A stretch of DNA of 64,000 nt from Pseudoalteromonas xiamenensis (GTDB lineage: Bacteria > Pseudomonadota > Gammaproteobacteria > Enterobacterales > Alteromonadaceae): positions 2,456,001-2,520,000 of the forward strand of contig NZ_CP099917.1 in NCBI RefSeq assembly GCF_030994125.1. Reading direction: 5' to 3'. This document shows, piece by piece, positions 11,126 through 19,527 of the stretch. The first letter of the stretch is position 1; each line of letters opens with the position of its first letter. The translations under genes and the position numbers were made by a program. The notes under the pieces are model-generated. The model was not told where the DNA came from. It did not search any database and was given only the letters and a program-made list of their open reading frames with translations.

Positions 11126-12646
11126 ATGTCGGAAGTAGTATGGAGCATCGCAGGATCAGACAGTGGTGGCGGTGCAGGTATCCAAGCCGATTTAAAAGCA
11201 ATGCACAGTTTTGGTGTTCATGGCTGCAGTATTATTACCGCAATTACGGCACAAAATAGTGTTGAGGTCTCTGCGATTAATAGTGTGAGCCTTGATGTAT
11301 TGGAATCGCAGTTGCTTGCGCTTGGCAACGACATGCCAGCCAAAGCAATCAAAATTGGCATGTTGGCGAACGTAGCACAAGTCGAGCTGGTGGCTGAACA
11401 TTTGAGTCACTATAAGCAAACTTGGGTTACGCCTCCTATTGTTGTGTATGACCCAGTTGCCATCGCATCCAGCGGTGACGCTTTAACAGAAGAAAATACA
11501 CTTGAGTCACTAAAGAAATATCTACTTCCACTTGTTGATGTAATCACTCCAAATACGCAAGAAACCCAAATGCTCACTGGGGTTTATTTAATTGGTCCAA
11601 GTGCTGTACGAGAAGCCGCAGCTAAATTCCATGCGATGGGGATAGCAAACGTGATTATTAAAGGTGGTCATTGGGATTACCCAAAAGGGTATTGCATTGA
11701 CTTCGCATCAGATGGGCAAGACGAGTATTGGCTTGGTTCGATGTCAATTCAAACCCCTCACAGCCACGGTACAGGGTGTAGTTTTGCTTCAGTAATTGCT
11801 GCGTGTATGGCAAAAGCGTACCCTCTCAAAGACGCATTTATCCTAGCGAAAGCTTATATCAATCAAGGATTACGAACGGCGGTGCGATTTGGTGAAGGAC
11901 GAGGGCCCGTTGCTCATAAAGGTTTCCCTATTGAACTTGGCGATTACCCACAGGTCATTGAGGGCGGAAGTTGGCTTGGGGATGAATTAGACCTGGACTG
12001 CTCTCACCCTGAACGCCTCGCCGCCGGATTTTCACAAATTGACGATGAACTGGGGTTGTACGCCGTAGTGGATTCGCTTACTTGGGTAGAAAAGTGTTTA
12101 GCTTCCGGTGTGAAAACCGTGCAGTTACGAATAAAAGACGCAGATGAGTCGACATTAGAGTCACAAATCGCGGAATCAATAAAATTAGGCCAAATTTACG
12201 GTGCGCGCGTTTTCATCAACGACCACTGGGCGTTAGCAATTAAACATGGTGCATTTGGCGTTCATTTAGGCCAAGAAGATTTATTAAGTGCAGATCTCGC
12301 GGCTATTCAGAAGGCAGGTGTTTGTTTAGGCGTGTCGACGCATGGATTTTATGAGATGGTTCGTGCGCACAATTACAAGCCCAGCTATCTCGCGTTTGGT
12401 GCAATTTATCCAACGTCGACAAAAGACATGACGGGTCAAATTCAGGGGTTGGAGAAGCTGCGCTACTTTGTGCCATTAATGGCTGAGTTTTATCCGACAG
12501 TGGCGATAGGCGGTATTGATTTAGCGCGAGCACGCAACGTTGCGGATACGGGGGTGGGGAGCGTGGCTGTGGTTCGGGCAATCACCGAAGCTGACGACCA
12601 TCGTGTTGCAATCGGTCAATTACAAGCGGCAATAGGTGGACAATGA
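11126..12646 (+). CDS. thiDE: ThiDE fusion: HMP/HMP-P kinase plus thiamine-phosphate synthase
   Basis: A 506-residue fusion. Residues about 1-270 are the ThiD ribokinase fold (AGSDSGGGAGIQADLKA at the N-terminus, HGTGCSFAS for the anion hole); they phosphorylate HMP-P to HMP-PP. Residues about 300-506 are the ThiE barrel (VQLRIKD, FINDHWALA, VHLGQEDL, GVSTH, GAIYPTSTK, VAIGGI), which joins HMP-PP and thiazole phosphate into thiamine phosphate. Both active regions look complete, so one polypeptide should perform consecutive steps. It overlaps thiF by 4 nt. Confidence 0.96.
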   Translation: MSEVVWSIAGSDSGGGAGIQADLKAMHSFGVHGCSIITAITAQNSVEVSAINSVSLDVLESQLLALGNDMPAKAIKIGMLANVAQVELVAEHLSHYKQTWVTPPIVVYDPVAIASSGDALTEENTLESLKKYLLPLVDVITPNTQETQMLTGVYLIGPSAVREAAAKFHAMGIANVIIKGGHWDYPKGYCIDFASDGQDEYWLGSMSIQTPHSHGTGCSFASVIAACMAKAYPLKDAFILAKAYINQGLRTAVRFGEGRGPVAHKGFPIELGDYPQVIEGGSWLGDELDLDCSHPERLAAGFSQIDDELGLYAVVDSLTWVEKCLASGVKTVQLRIKDADESTLESQIAESIKLGQIYGARVFINDHWALAIKHGAFGVHLGQEDLLSADLAAIQKAGVCLGVSTHGFYEMVRAHNYKPSYLAFGAIYPTSTKDMTGQIQGLEKLRYFVPLMAEFYPTVAIGGIDLARARNVADTGVGSVAVVRAITEADDHRVAIGQLQAAIGGQ

Positions 12647-13401
12647 AGCTAACGGATAAGGAGCGAATTCGTTACAGTCGTCATCTCTTGATGCCTGAAA
12701 TAGGTGAAGTTGGGCAGCTCAAGTTAAAGTCAGCACATGTCGTGGTGGTGGGCTGTGGAGGACTGGGCAGTCCTGCGCTCTTGTATCTAGCCGCAAGCGG
12801 TATTGGTCGATTAACGTTGATTGACGACGATGCAGTTGAGTTATCCAATTTGCAGCGGCAAATTTTGTTTAAAGTAAGTCACTTAGGTCAACAAAAGGCA
12901 AAGGCGGCGCAAAAGGTGTTGGCGAACTTGAACAATGACATTGTGTTGCAAGCGCATGCCGGAAAAGTATCGTCAGATACAATAGCAGCGTGGTTGAGTG
13001 ACGCTGATTGTGTGCTTGATTGTTCGGATAATTTTAGCACTCGTTATTTGATTAATCGTTTTTGCCAATCGAAAAAAATCCCTTTAGTTGCGGGTGCTGT
13101 GCAAGGTACATCTGGGCAGGTGATGGCATTTGATTTTCGAATGGAGAGTGCGTGCTATGAGTGCTTGTTTCCAAGTCACTCTGCGGATGACCTAGCCTCA
13201 GCGGTAGGGAATTGCGATACGTTGGGTGTGCTAAGTCCATTACTTGGTGTTATCGGGTCTCAGCAAGTGATTTTGTGCCTGAACATTATTCTTCGTGCGA
13301 ACAAACCGTGTCATGTTGCTTTTTTTGATGGACAATCGTTAGAACAGAAGGTGTTTCAGTTGCAGAAGGATCCACATTGTGGATGTTGTGGGTCGAATTA
13401 G
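12643..13401 (+). CDS. thiF: ThiS adenylyltransferase ThiF
   Basis: A 252-residue E1-like enzyme of the ThiF/MoeB family. GCGGLGS (37-43) binds ATP, RQILF follows, and Cys171/Cys174 with Cys246/Cys249 form the zinc site. Cys191 in CDTLGVLSP occupies the catalytic cysteine position. Alone it could be MoeB, but its place at the end of the thi operon, coupled to thiDE by an ATGA overlap, favours ThiF. One protein may serve both pathways. Confidence 0.9.
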   Translation: MKLTDKERIRYSRHLLMPEIGEVGQLKLKSAHVVVVGCGGLGSPALLYLAASGIGRLTLIDDDAVELSNLQRQILFKVSHLGQQKAKAAQKVLANLNNDIVLQAHAGKVSSDTIAAWLSDADCVLDCSDNFSTRYLINRFCQSKKIPLVAGAVQGTSGQVMAFDFRMESACYECLFPSHSADDLASAVGNCDTLGVLSPLLGVIGSQQVILCLNIILRANKPCHVAFFDGQSLEQKVFQLQKDPHCGCCGSN

Positions 13402-13412
13402 AGGAAGAAGAA

Positions 13413-13442
13413 AAGAAGCAAGCCAATGGAGACATGCTTCTT
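13413..13442. terminator. Possible convergent terminator between thiF and the secreted-protein pair
   Basis: AAGAAGCA (13413-13420) pairs with TGCTTCTT (13435-13442) around a 14-nt loop. The minus-strand tail is pyrimidine-rich (TTCTTCTTCC); the plus-strand tail lacks a T-run. Confidence 0.4.
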
Positions 13443-13455
13443 GATGTTGCCATGC

Positions 13456-13986
13456 TTACTTCGTGGAGCGACCAAGACTCAGATGGCCTTCCAACGCACT
13501 TAATTGCGTTTCGCCAATAGGTCTAATCGTCAAACCAATCGAGCTACACAGGGTATTTTTTGCTAAGTACTCTGTGTGCTTTAAGTTTGCTGAAGCTGAG
13601 TTATTCGTAAGTACGGTATTTGTAAGCTCTGTTGAGTGAATAAAGCGTTTGTAGAGCGGCTTGTCGTCACAAGACACGGATACCTGTGCTTCATACACTA
13701 ATTCAGAAAACGCGCTTTCAATCTGTTCACCAGCACATTCACCTGCTTTTTCATATGTACACGCTGCGCGTTTGCCGGTTACCAGTTTACCTTCACCTTC
13801 TGTTGTGACAGTTAACGTCAGAACAGGTTGATAGGATAATGTTGATGTATCCACGTCGATTGAGTACACCCCATCTTGCTGAGTGAAATCTTGCAACGTG
13901 AACGCCCGGTCAAACCCATCCGCAAGTACATGCGGGCTTGTCAAAATGAATGTACCAATCGTTAGCGATTTAAGTAGGTTGCTCAT
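13456..13986 (-). CDS. Unknown secreted protein with signal peptide and four cysteines
   Basis: I do not recognise a family. It is 176 residues with a Sec signal (hydrophobic segment ending near SPHVLA-D), so the mature protein is probably periplasmic. The mature part holds four cysteines (in CTYEKAGEC, VSCDD and NTLCSS), compatible with disulfides, and is rich in predicted beta-strands. It overlaps the upstream gene by 4 nt and is surely co-translated with it. No enzymatic motif is visible. Confidence 0.75.
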   Translation of the reverse strand: MSNLLKSLTIGTFILTSPHVLADGFDRAFTLQDFTQQDGVYSIDVDTSTLSYQPVLTLTVTTEGEGKLVTGKRAACTYEKAGECAGEQIESAFSELVYEAQVSVSCDDKPLYKRFIHSTELTNTVLTNNSASANLKHTEYLAKNTLCSSIGLTIRPIGETQLSALEGHLSLGRSTK

Positions 13987-14492
13987 TCGGCTTCTCCTTG
14001 CTGATTTCCAGACAGGGATACATTGAACTCGATGGACTCGATTTGCGTGTAAAACTGTCTTGATAGCGAACCGTCTTTGGTAATTTCAATTTTCAACTGT
14101 GAGCAAGTAGCAATGTCGTATCTAATTTCTTCAACATGAGGCTCCGCGTATACGACCTTGCGTAAATCACGGTATCCAAACGCTTTACTCATTGCGACAG
14201 GAGTTCCGCTACAGTAAAAACGGGTCGTTACACCGAAATTCGCGGCATACCATTTTGTTTTCAGCAATCCATCACTTTCAATAATGAGCTGCGATAGCGG
14301 AGAGTCACTGTTTACATCAATCAGCGCTTCATAACCAACTATCGCATCACGAGGACCAAACCTTTTTGTGATGGGTGAAAAATCATCGATAGTGAGTTTG
14401 ACTGGAGCGCCATCTAATTCAATGACCGGAACTTCAGTTGCTAAAGAGGACAAGCTAACAAGTGACAGCAGAGCTGCAATACATTGTTTCAT
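13983..14492 (-). CDS. Unknown secreted protein, first gene of a two-gene operon
   Basis: A 169-residue protein with a signal peptide (cleavage probably near SLSSLA-TEVPV) and a beta-rich mature domain containing two cysteines (RFYCSG, IATCSQ). Size, export signal and architecture resemble the downstream partner, but I cannot align the two by eye beyond general character. Function unknown. The genes sit convergent to thiF and beyond psd, with no linked secretion or adhesin gene. Confidence 0.75.
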   Translation of the reverse strand: MKQCIAALLSLVSLSSLATEVPVIELDGAPVKLTIDDFSPITKRFGPRDAIVGYEALIDVNSDSPLSQLIIESDGLLKTKWYAANFGVTTRFYCSGTPVAMSKAFGYRDLRKVVYAEPHVEEIRYDIATCSQLKIEITKDGSLSRQFYTQIESIEFNVSLSGNQQGEAE

Positions 14493-14671
14493 AAAATATC
14501 CTTTTAAATGACAAAGACTTCACGACTGCAATGTGAAGTACCCTTTATTTAAACATGTATTTACCTATTTGGCCAACAAAGTGAGGAAAAAATGTTCAAC
14601 TTTTCCTGAATAATGCACAGCTATGCTTTTTAACAATGCCGTATAATGGATACTAAACAGGGAAGGATTGT

Positions 14672-14700
14672 ATGAAAAAAGCCAACGGACGCTGGCTTTC
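14672..14700 (-). terminator. Rho-independent terminator of psd
   Basis: Read on the minus strand, AAAGCCA and TGGCTTT (14693-14699 with 14678-14684) form a stem with an 8-nt loop, followed by six T residues. It lies 20 nt after the psd stop. Confidence 0.8.
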
Positions 14701-14719
14701 AGAACATGATGTATGTCGT

Positions 14720-15586
14720 TTACTGGCTGATGGTCGCAAATGGTGTCCCCATGCGCGTTATTGTTTCAGGTTGCTGGTCCGCTAAAAATTCAGCTTGATT
14801 TGCACCCCACGCAAGAATAACGGTTGAACCTAATTTAAAGCGGCCCATTTCGTCGCCTTTTTTCAGCTTAATCGCATTCATTCCTTCAGTCGGGTATTCC
14901 CAACTGAATACGTCTTTTCCTGCTGGTGGTGTGACTGTACCAGCCCAAATTGTTTCAATGCTCGCAACGATTGTTGCACCGACCAAGACCATCGAAAGTG
15001 GGCCAATTGCCGTATCAAATATCGCAACCACACGTTCGTTGCGTGCAAACAAATTTGGTACATTTTGAGCGGTAAGTGGATTCACTGAGAACAGATCGCC
15101 CGGTACGTAAATCATCTTACGTAGCACACCATCAATTGGCATGTGGATTCGATGATAATCCTTTGGAGCCAAATAAATACAAGCGAATTTACCACCTAGA
15201 TACGGTGCTACATCTTCTTCTTTACCGCCTAAGAGTGTTTGTAAACTGTAGTCGTGGCCTTTGGCCTGAATGATTTGCCCATCGACGACATCGCCAAGTT
15301 GGCTAATTGCACCATCAACAGGGTGGGCAATAATGTCGCTTGCATCTGCCAATGGGCGAATACCCGGTTTTAGTGGACGGGTAAAGAATTCATTAAACGT
15401 TTTATAGTGTGCGGGATCTTCGTGCAATGCTTCAGTCATGTCGATTTTATATTGTTTGATGAACAATTTAATCAACGCTGTGGTCAGCGCACCAGCTTCT
15501 GCGGCCGCTAGTTTTCCAACTAAGCGAGAAATACCATGTTTTGGCAAAGCATATTGAAACGCAATTTTTAGTTTATCTAAGCTCAC
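14720..15586 (-). CDS. psd: Phosphatidylserine decarboxylase proenzyme
   Basis: A membrane-associated pyruvoyl enzyme making phosphatidylethanolamine. The self-processing motif FKLGST is near the C-terminus. I choose the GTG at 15586, giving 288 residues beginning (M)[17 protein letters not shown], because it has AGGA 7 nt upstream, matches the family N-terminus and places the reactive serine at 254, the E. coli position. A longer frame reaches 15625 but adds atypical sequence. It is followed by its own terminator; rsgA lies upstream on the same strand. Confidence 0.96.
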   Translation of the reverse strand: MSLDKLKIAFQYALPKHGISRLVGKLAAAEAGALTTALIKLFIKQYKIDMTEALHEDPAHYKTFNEFFTRPLKPGIRPLADASDIIAHPVDGAISQLGDVVDGQIIQAKGHDYSLQTLLGGKEEDVAPYLGGKFACIYLAPKDYHRIHMPIDGVLRKMIYVPGDLFSVNPLTAQNVPNLFARNERVVAIFDTAIGPLSMVLVGATIVASIETIWAGTVTPPAGKDVFSWEYPTEGMNAIKLKKGDEMGRFKLGSTVILAWGANQAEFLADQQPETITRMGTPFATISQ

Positions 15587-15746
15587 GATAAGATCCTGTT
15601 CGCAAAATTTTGCAGATAGTAGCACAAGTTAGTTGCCGTACTGGATAAGAAATTGCAGCGGTGAAGGTAAATTTCAGGACAGCTACGACAAGCCTATGTG
15701 CATGTAGATAAAAACGGAAAAGGGCTCAAGGCCCTTTCTCAATTTA

Positions 15747-16802
15747 CTAAACGCGTGGAGCACGCGCGCCTGCGCGGCCATCGGCCATCGACTCTAAAAT
15801 TCGATGATAGTTTTCAAAGCGCATTTCGCTTATTGTTCCTTCATCAACGGCCTCACGCAAAATGCAGCCTGGATCGTCTAAATGTTTGCAATCACGAAAT
15901 TTACAGCCACCTAAATATTCGCGGAACTCTCTGAAACACCAAGTCACGCGCTCTGGTTCAAGATGCCACAAGCCAAATTCTCGGATCCCTGGGCTATCAA
16001 TGAGGTTACCGCCACTTGGCAAATGATGTAATCGCGATACGGTTGTGGTGTGTTGACCTAGGCCACTATTCTCAGAAACCTGCTGAGTTAAAATCTTCGC
16101 TTCAGGCAGGACCGTATTTACTAATGTAGATTTTCCTACGCCGGACTGCCCGACAAAAATGCTGTTTTTGTCTATAAGCAAATGTTTAAGCTCGTCGATA
16201 CCTTCACCTGTTTCATTACTGACTAATAAAACTTGATAGTTCAACTCGCGATAGATATCTAACACCTCTTCAACAAACTCACGGCTTTCTTCATCTAACA
16301 AGTCGACTTTGTTTAGGACTAGAATAGGTGGAATCCCCATGTCTTCACACGCCACTAAATAGCGATCGATGATTTGCGGCGTGAATTCCGGTACTACGGC
16401 AGAAACCATTAAGATTTGATCAATATTTGCAGCGACAACTTTAACGCCATCATAGAAATCGGGACGAGTGAGTTGAGAGCGACGTTCTTCAACGGCTTCA
16501 ATGACGCCGGCTAAGTCGCCGTCACTGACTTTTGCGCGACGAAATACCACTTCATCACCAGTAACGATACTTTTAACTGTACGGCGAATGTTGCAACGTA
16601 GCACTTCACCTTGTACTGTTTCTATATCAGCGTGTTGTCCAAAACGACTAATTACTAAAGCGGATTCAGGTTGCCCTAAATTATCGGTTTGCCACTGAAC
16701 GTCTTTTGAGCCGCTGTCTCGCTTAGCTTTACTTAAGCGTTTTTGGTGGTTCGCGTTGATCCGTCTAGATTGGCCGTGACTTAATTTTTTCTGCTTTGCC
16801 AT
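15747..16802 (-). CDS. rsgA: Ribosome small-subunit biogenesis GTPase RsgA (YjeQ)
   Basis: A 351-residue circularly permuted GTPase that checks late 30S subunit maturation. The motif order shows the permutation: an OB-fold N-terminal domain, then G4 (LNKVD), G1 ([12 protein letters not shown]), G3 (DSPGI), and a C-terminal zinc knuckle ([14 protein letters not shown]). The N-terminus is very basic ([18 protein letters not shown]), as in the family. It is divergent from orn, the usual arrangement. Confidence 0.97.
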   Translation of the reverse strand: MAKQKKLSHGQSRRINANHQKRLSKAKRDSGSKDVQWQTDNLGQPESALVISRFGQHADIETVQGEVLRCNIRRTVKSIVTGDEVVFRRAKVSDGDLAGVIEAVEERRSQLTRPDFYDGVKVVAANIDQILMVSAVVPEFTPQIIDRYLVACEDMGIPPILVLNKVDLLDEESREFVEEVLDIYRELNYQVLLVSNETGEGIDELKHLLIDKNSIFVGQSGVGKSTLVNTVLPEAKILTQQVSENSGLGQHTTTVSRLHHLPSGGNLIDSPGIREFGLWHLEPERVTWCFREFREYLGGCKFRDCKHLDDPGCILREAVDEGTISEMRFENYHRILESMADGRAGARAPRV

Positions 16803-16962
16803 GAAATAATGTACGGTTTTTTGTTAATGGCCTATGCTTAGCTTTGCTAGATAACTTGATTTAGGCAAGGTTTCTGGCAAAAAAAGCTTTTGGTCAGTGG
16901 ATGAAGCGAATATGATATATCTTATTGCGTTAGATCTAAAGGAAGTACCGTTAAGGTAGTGT

Positions 16963-17507
16963 ATGTCTTTTCATGAATCAAATCTGATCTGGTTAGATCT
17001 CGAAATGACTGGCCTAGAGCCAGAAACCGATAAAATTTTAGAAATTGGTACAGTTGTAACCGATGGAGACCTCAATGTTTTGGCTGAGGGCCCGGTTATC
17101 GCTATCCATCAAAGCGATGAGTTGCTTGATAATATGGATGAGTGGTGTATCAATCAACATGGCCGCTCAGGGTTAACCGCACGCTGCAAAGCGTCGACCT
17201 ATACTGAAGCTGACGCTATAAAAGAAACATTAGATTTCCTTAAACATTGGGTTCCACCAGGTAAGTCACCTATGTGCGGTAACTCAATTGGTCAAGATAG
17301 ACGCTTTTTGGTGAAGTACATGCCAGAACTAGAAGCGTACTTCCACTATCGAAATATTGACGTAAGTACCATTAAAGAACTTGCACGTCGTTGGAAACCG
17401 GAATTGCTAACACAAGTAAAGAAAAAAGTTCTCATCTTGCATTAGACGATATTAAAGATTCCATTATGGAATTGAAGGTTTACCAAGAAAAGTTCTTCAA
17501 ACTGTAA
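16963..17507 (+). CDS. orn: Oligoribonuclease, frame interrupted at an A6 run (17422-17427)
   Basis: A DEDDh exonuclease that degrades 2-5 nt RNAs and pGp[12 protein letters not shown] gives the first two acidic residues, and [11 protein letters not shown] and RRWKPEL follow. As read, the frame exits at TAG 17443-17445 after KKKVLILH (160 residues). In the -1 frame the sequence continues [17 protein letters not shown] to EKFFKL and TAA 17505-17507, with the final catalytic His and Asp. One extra A in the run gives 181 residues, the E. coli length. Orn is normally essential and the sequence beyond the shift is perfectly conserved in type, so a sequence error is more likely than a real lesion. 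Confidence 0.9.
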
Positions 17508-17514
17508 AAAGTAC

Positions 17515-17542
17515 TTGCAAACCCCATTCTATTTTGTAAAAT
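17515..17542 (+). promoter_or_regulatory. Stable-RNA promoter for the tRNA-Gly array
   Basis: TTGCAA (17515-17520), a 16-nt spacer and TAAAAT (17537-17542) are followed by the GC-rich discriminator CACGCCCCGC, as in promoters under stringent control. It begins 8 nt after the orn stop and 86 nt before the first repeat copy. Confidence 0.7.
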
Positions 17543-17600
17543 CACGCCCCGCTTGAGTAGAGAAGTCTTGTGGGGCAAATCTATCTTAAGTTTAAATAAC

Positions 17601-17679
17601 GCAGCACTCGCTCAGCTGCAACGGATGTAAGACGCAACTTGTTGCGCTCCAGCGTTCTAAAAAATGGGCATACTATGAA
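17601..17679 (+). repeat. tRNA-Gly-derived repeat R1 (most divergent copy)
   Basis: Starts GCAGCACTCGCTCAGCTG, close to the tRNA-Gly 5' end, and carries the inner stem CGCAAC/GTTGCG with TT in the loop. The outer stem (CGGATG versus CGTTCT) is degraded. It is the first element downstream of the promoter. Confidence 0.8.
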
Positions 17680-17759
17680 GCGGCACTAGCTCAGCTGCTA
17701 AGAATGAAAGACGCAACCCGTTGCGCTCCAGCGTTCTAAAAAAATGGGCATACTATGAA
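17680..17759 (+). repeat. tRNA-Gly-derived repeat R2
   Basis: Its first 18 nt are identical to the tRNA-Gly gene, then diverge into AAGAATGAAAGACGCAACCC and the hairpin. It abuts tRNA-Gly copy 1 directly. There is no 3' acceptor strand, T-arm or anticodon arm, so it cannot fold as a tRNA. Confidence 0.85.
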
Positions 17760-17835
17760 GCGGCACTAGCTCAGCTGGTAGAGCGCAACCTTGCCAAGGT
17801 TGAGGTCATGAGTTCGAACCTCATGTGCCGCTCCA
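17760..17835 (+). tRNA. tRNA-Gly(GCC), copy 1
   Basis: 76 nt with encoded CCA. The acceptor stem GCGGCAC pairs with GTGCCGC, the D-arm GCTC pairs with GAGC, anticodon loop TTGCCAA gives GCC, and the T-arm ATGAG/CTCAT carries TTCGAAC. It is followed by a 47-nt spacer unlike those after copies 2-4. Confidence 0.98.
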
Positions 17836-17882
17836 AATCTTCAGTTTTAATTCGACTGTTAAAATAATGAATTAACTATGAA

Positions 17883-17958
17883 GCGGCACTAGCTCAGCTG
17901 GTAGAGCGCAACCTTGCCAAGGTTGAGGTCATGAGTTCGAACCTCATGTGCCGCTCCA
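17883..17958 (+). tRNA. tRNA-Gly(GCC), copy 2
   Basis: Identical to copy 1, including the encoded CCA. It is followed by a 41-nt spacer with a small hairpin AACAC/GTGTT around TCTCTTCG, probably a processing structure. Confidence 0.98.
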
Positions 17959-17999
17959 AACACTCTCTTCGGTGTTTTAAATAGAAGAAAACCTATGAA

Positions 18000-18078
18000 G
18001 CGGCACTCGCTCAGCTGCTAAGAATGAAAGACGCAACCCGTTGCGCTCCAGCGTTCTAAAAAATGAGCAAACTATGAA
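18000..18078 (+). repeat. tRNA-Gly-derived repeat R3
   Basis: Consensus form: tRNA 5' end, outer stem AGAATG/CGTTCT and inner stem CGCAAC/GTTGCG with CC loop. It ends in ATGAGCAAACTATGAA, directly before tRNA copy 3. Confidence 0.85.
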
Positions 18079-18154
18079 GCGGCACTAGCTCAGCTGGTAG
18101 AGCGCAACCTTGCCAAGGTTGAGGTCATGAGTTCGAACCTCATGTGCCGCTCCA
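18079..18154 (+). tRNA. tRNA-Gly(GCC), copy 3
   Basis: Identical to copy 1. It begins exactly 196 nt after copy 2, so tRNA, spacer and repeat form one tandem unit. Confidence 0.98.
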
Positions 18155-18194
18155 AACACTTTCTTCGGTGTTTTAAATAGAAGAAAATCTATGA

Positions 18195-18274
18195 AGCGGC
18201 ACTCGCTCAGCTGCTAAGAATGAAAGACGCAACCCGTTGCGCTCCAGCATTCTAAAAAACGAGCATATTATGAA
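18195..18274 (+). repeat. tRNA-Gly-derived repeat R4
   Basis: As R3, but the outer stem reads AGAATG/CATTCT: the G of the T-G wobble has become A, restoring a Watson-Crick pair. Confidence 0.85.
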
Positions 18275-18350
18275 GCGGCACTAGCTCAGCTGGTAGAGCG
18301 CAACCTTGCCAAGGTTGAGGTCATGAGTTCGAACCTCATGTGCCGCTCCA
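18275..18350 (+). tRNA. tRNA-Gly(GCC), copy 4
   Basis: Identical to copy 1 and 196 nt after copy 3. The same AACAC/GTGTT spacer follows. Confidence 0.98.
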
Positions 18351-18391
18351 AACACTTTCTTCGGTGTTTTAAATAGAAGAAAACCTATGAA

Positions 18392-18470
18392 GCGGCACTC
18401 GCTCAGCTGCTAAGAATGAAAGACGCAACCTGTTGCGCTCCAGCATTCTAAAAAACGAGCATATTATGAA
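18392..18470 (+). repeat. tRNA-Gly-derived repeat R5
   Basis: Outer stem as in R4 (CATTCT); inner loop CT instead of CC. It is followed immediately by another repeat copy instead of a tRNA. Confidence 0.85.
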
Positions 18471-18549
18471 GCGGCACTCGCTCAGCTGCTAAGAATGAAA
18501 GACGCAACCCGTTGCGCTCCAGCGTTCTAAAAAATGGGCATACTATGAA
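18471..18549 (+). repeat. tRNA-Gly-derived repeat R6
   Basis: Consensus outer stem (CGTTCT) and CC loop. It is in direct tandem with R5, so tRNA copy 5 lies 275 nt after copy 4 (196 plus 79), pointing to duplication of the repeat alone. Confidence 0.85.
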
Positions 18550-18625
18550 GCGGCACTAGCTCAGCTGGTAGAGCGCAACCTTGCCAAGGTTGAGGTCATG
18601 AGTTCGAACCTCATGTGCCGCTCCA
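18550..18625 (+). tRNA. tRNA-Gly(GCC), copy 5
   Basis: Identical to copy 1 and last in the array. No terminator hairpin with a T-run follows before the rpsF promoter 70 nt downstream. Confidence 0.98.
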
Positions 18626-18694
18626 AATTCCTCCGTTAATCTTCTGAAATATCATCTAACTACCAATTTCGCTCGAATTCCCATATAAATTTTA

Positions 18695-18723
18695 TTGCTT
18701 AATTTTAGCGCTACGCGTAAAAT
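18695..18723 (+). promoter_or_regulatory. Promoter of the rpsF-priB-rpsR-rplI operon
   Basis: TTGCTT (18695-18700), a 17-nt spacer and TAAAAT (18718-18723), with a following ACGCGCTC discriminator. The 5' leader would be about 85 nt; an imperfect GC-rich hairpin (CGGCC/GGCCG near 18735-18775) may lie in it. Confidence 0.72.
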
Positions 18724-18813
18724 ACGCGCTCTTTCGGCCTTGTAACTATCGTTCCTTGCCTTAACCCGACCGGCCGAAACGGGACGAGGCTTAATTAACC
18801 GTAAGGAATATCC

Positions 18814-19155
18814 ATGCGTCATTACGAAATCGTATTCATGGTTCACCCAGATCAAAGTGAGCAAGTACCTGGTATGATCGAGCGTTATACTGGTGCTATC
18901 ACAGAAGCTGGCGGTACTATCCACCGTTTAGAAGACTGGGGTCGTCGTCAATTGGCATACCCAATCGAAAAGCTTCACAAAGCACACTATGTTCTATTGA
19001 ACGTTGAAGCGCCATACGAAGTAATCAGCGAGCTTGAGACTTCTTTCCGCTACAACGATGCAGTGCTTCGTAACCTAGTTATGCGTACTAAAAACGCGGT
19101 AACTGAAGCGTCTCCTCTTGCAAAAGAAGAGAAAAAAGAAGCAGCATCTGCTTAA
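18814..19155 (+). CDS. rpsF: 30S ribosomal protein S6
   Basis: A 113-residue S6. [37 protein letters not shown] and the acidic/lysine-rich tail are diagnostic. First gene of the conserved rpsF-priB-rpsR-rplI operon, with a TAAGGA ribosome site. S6 pairs with S18 on the platform of the 30S subunit. Confidence 0.98.
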   Translation: MRHYEIVFMVHPDQSEQVPGMIERYTGAITEAGGTIHRLEDWGRRQLAYPIEKLHKAHYVLLNVEAPYEVISELETSFRYNDAVLRNLVMRTKNAVTEASPLAKEEKKEAASA

Positions 19156-19192
19156 TCGTTAATTGATTCTGAATCTCCGGGCGATGAGGTGA

Positions 19193-19516
19193 GTGGTGCA
19201 AACGAATCCGTTTAGCAATTTACTCGTTTTATCTGGTACGGTGTGTAAAACACCGAAATTTAGCCAAAGCCCAGCTGGCATTTCTCACTGCCAATTCGTG
19301 CTAGAGCATCGCTCAACACAAATTGAAGCAGGGATGGAGCGACAAAGTTATGTTCGTCTTCAAGTAGTTGCTAGTGGAGAACAATTTCAGTCTCAAACAC
19401 AGCATTTATACGTTGGACAGGTAATACAAGTAAGCGGTTTTTTAAACCGACACGAAAGCCGAAATGGTTTGAGTCAACTTGTACTGCATGCTCAGCATAT
19501 TGAAAGAATTAATTGA
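19193..19516 (+). CDS. priB: Primosomal replication protein PriB
   Basis: A single-OB-fold, SSB-like protein that bridges PriA and DnaT at stalled forks. [13 protein letters not shown] and [13 protein letters not shown] are the family signature. Two GTG codons (19193 and 19196) can start it; GAGG at 19186-19189 favours the second by spacing, changing the protein by one residue. Position between rpsF and rpsR is the usual gammaproteobacterial arrangement. Confidence 0.95.
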   Translation: MVQTNPFSNLLVLSGTVCKTPKFSQSPAGISHCQFVLEHRSTQIEAGMERQSYVRLQVVASGEQFQSQTQHLYVGQVIQVSGFLNRHESRNGLSQLVLHAQHIERIN

Positions 19517-19527
19517 GGAAATTACTC

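Noticed and set aside
14672..14785. Plus-strand 37-codon frame (MKKANGRWLSEHDV...) with TATAAT and GGAAGG upstream
   Set aside because: Its start lies in the psd terminator hairpin and its end runs antisense through psd coding sequence; the good ribosome-like site is probably chance. It is too short for a family judgement.
17422..17432. Programmed -1 frameshift in orn
   Set aside because: The A-run is not phased as X XXY YYZ (codons are AAG AAA AAA GTT) and no Orn family member is known to use frameshifting; a missing A explains it better.
17601..18625. CRISPR array
   Set aside because: The regular repeats are tRNA genes and tRNA-derived elements; spacers are not unique and there are no cas genes.
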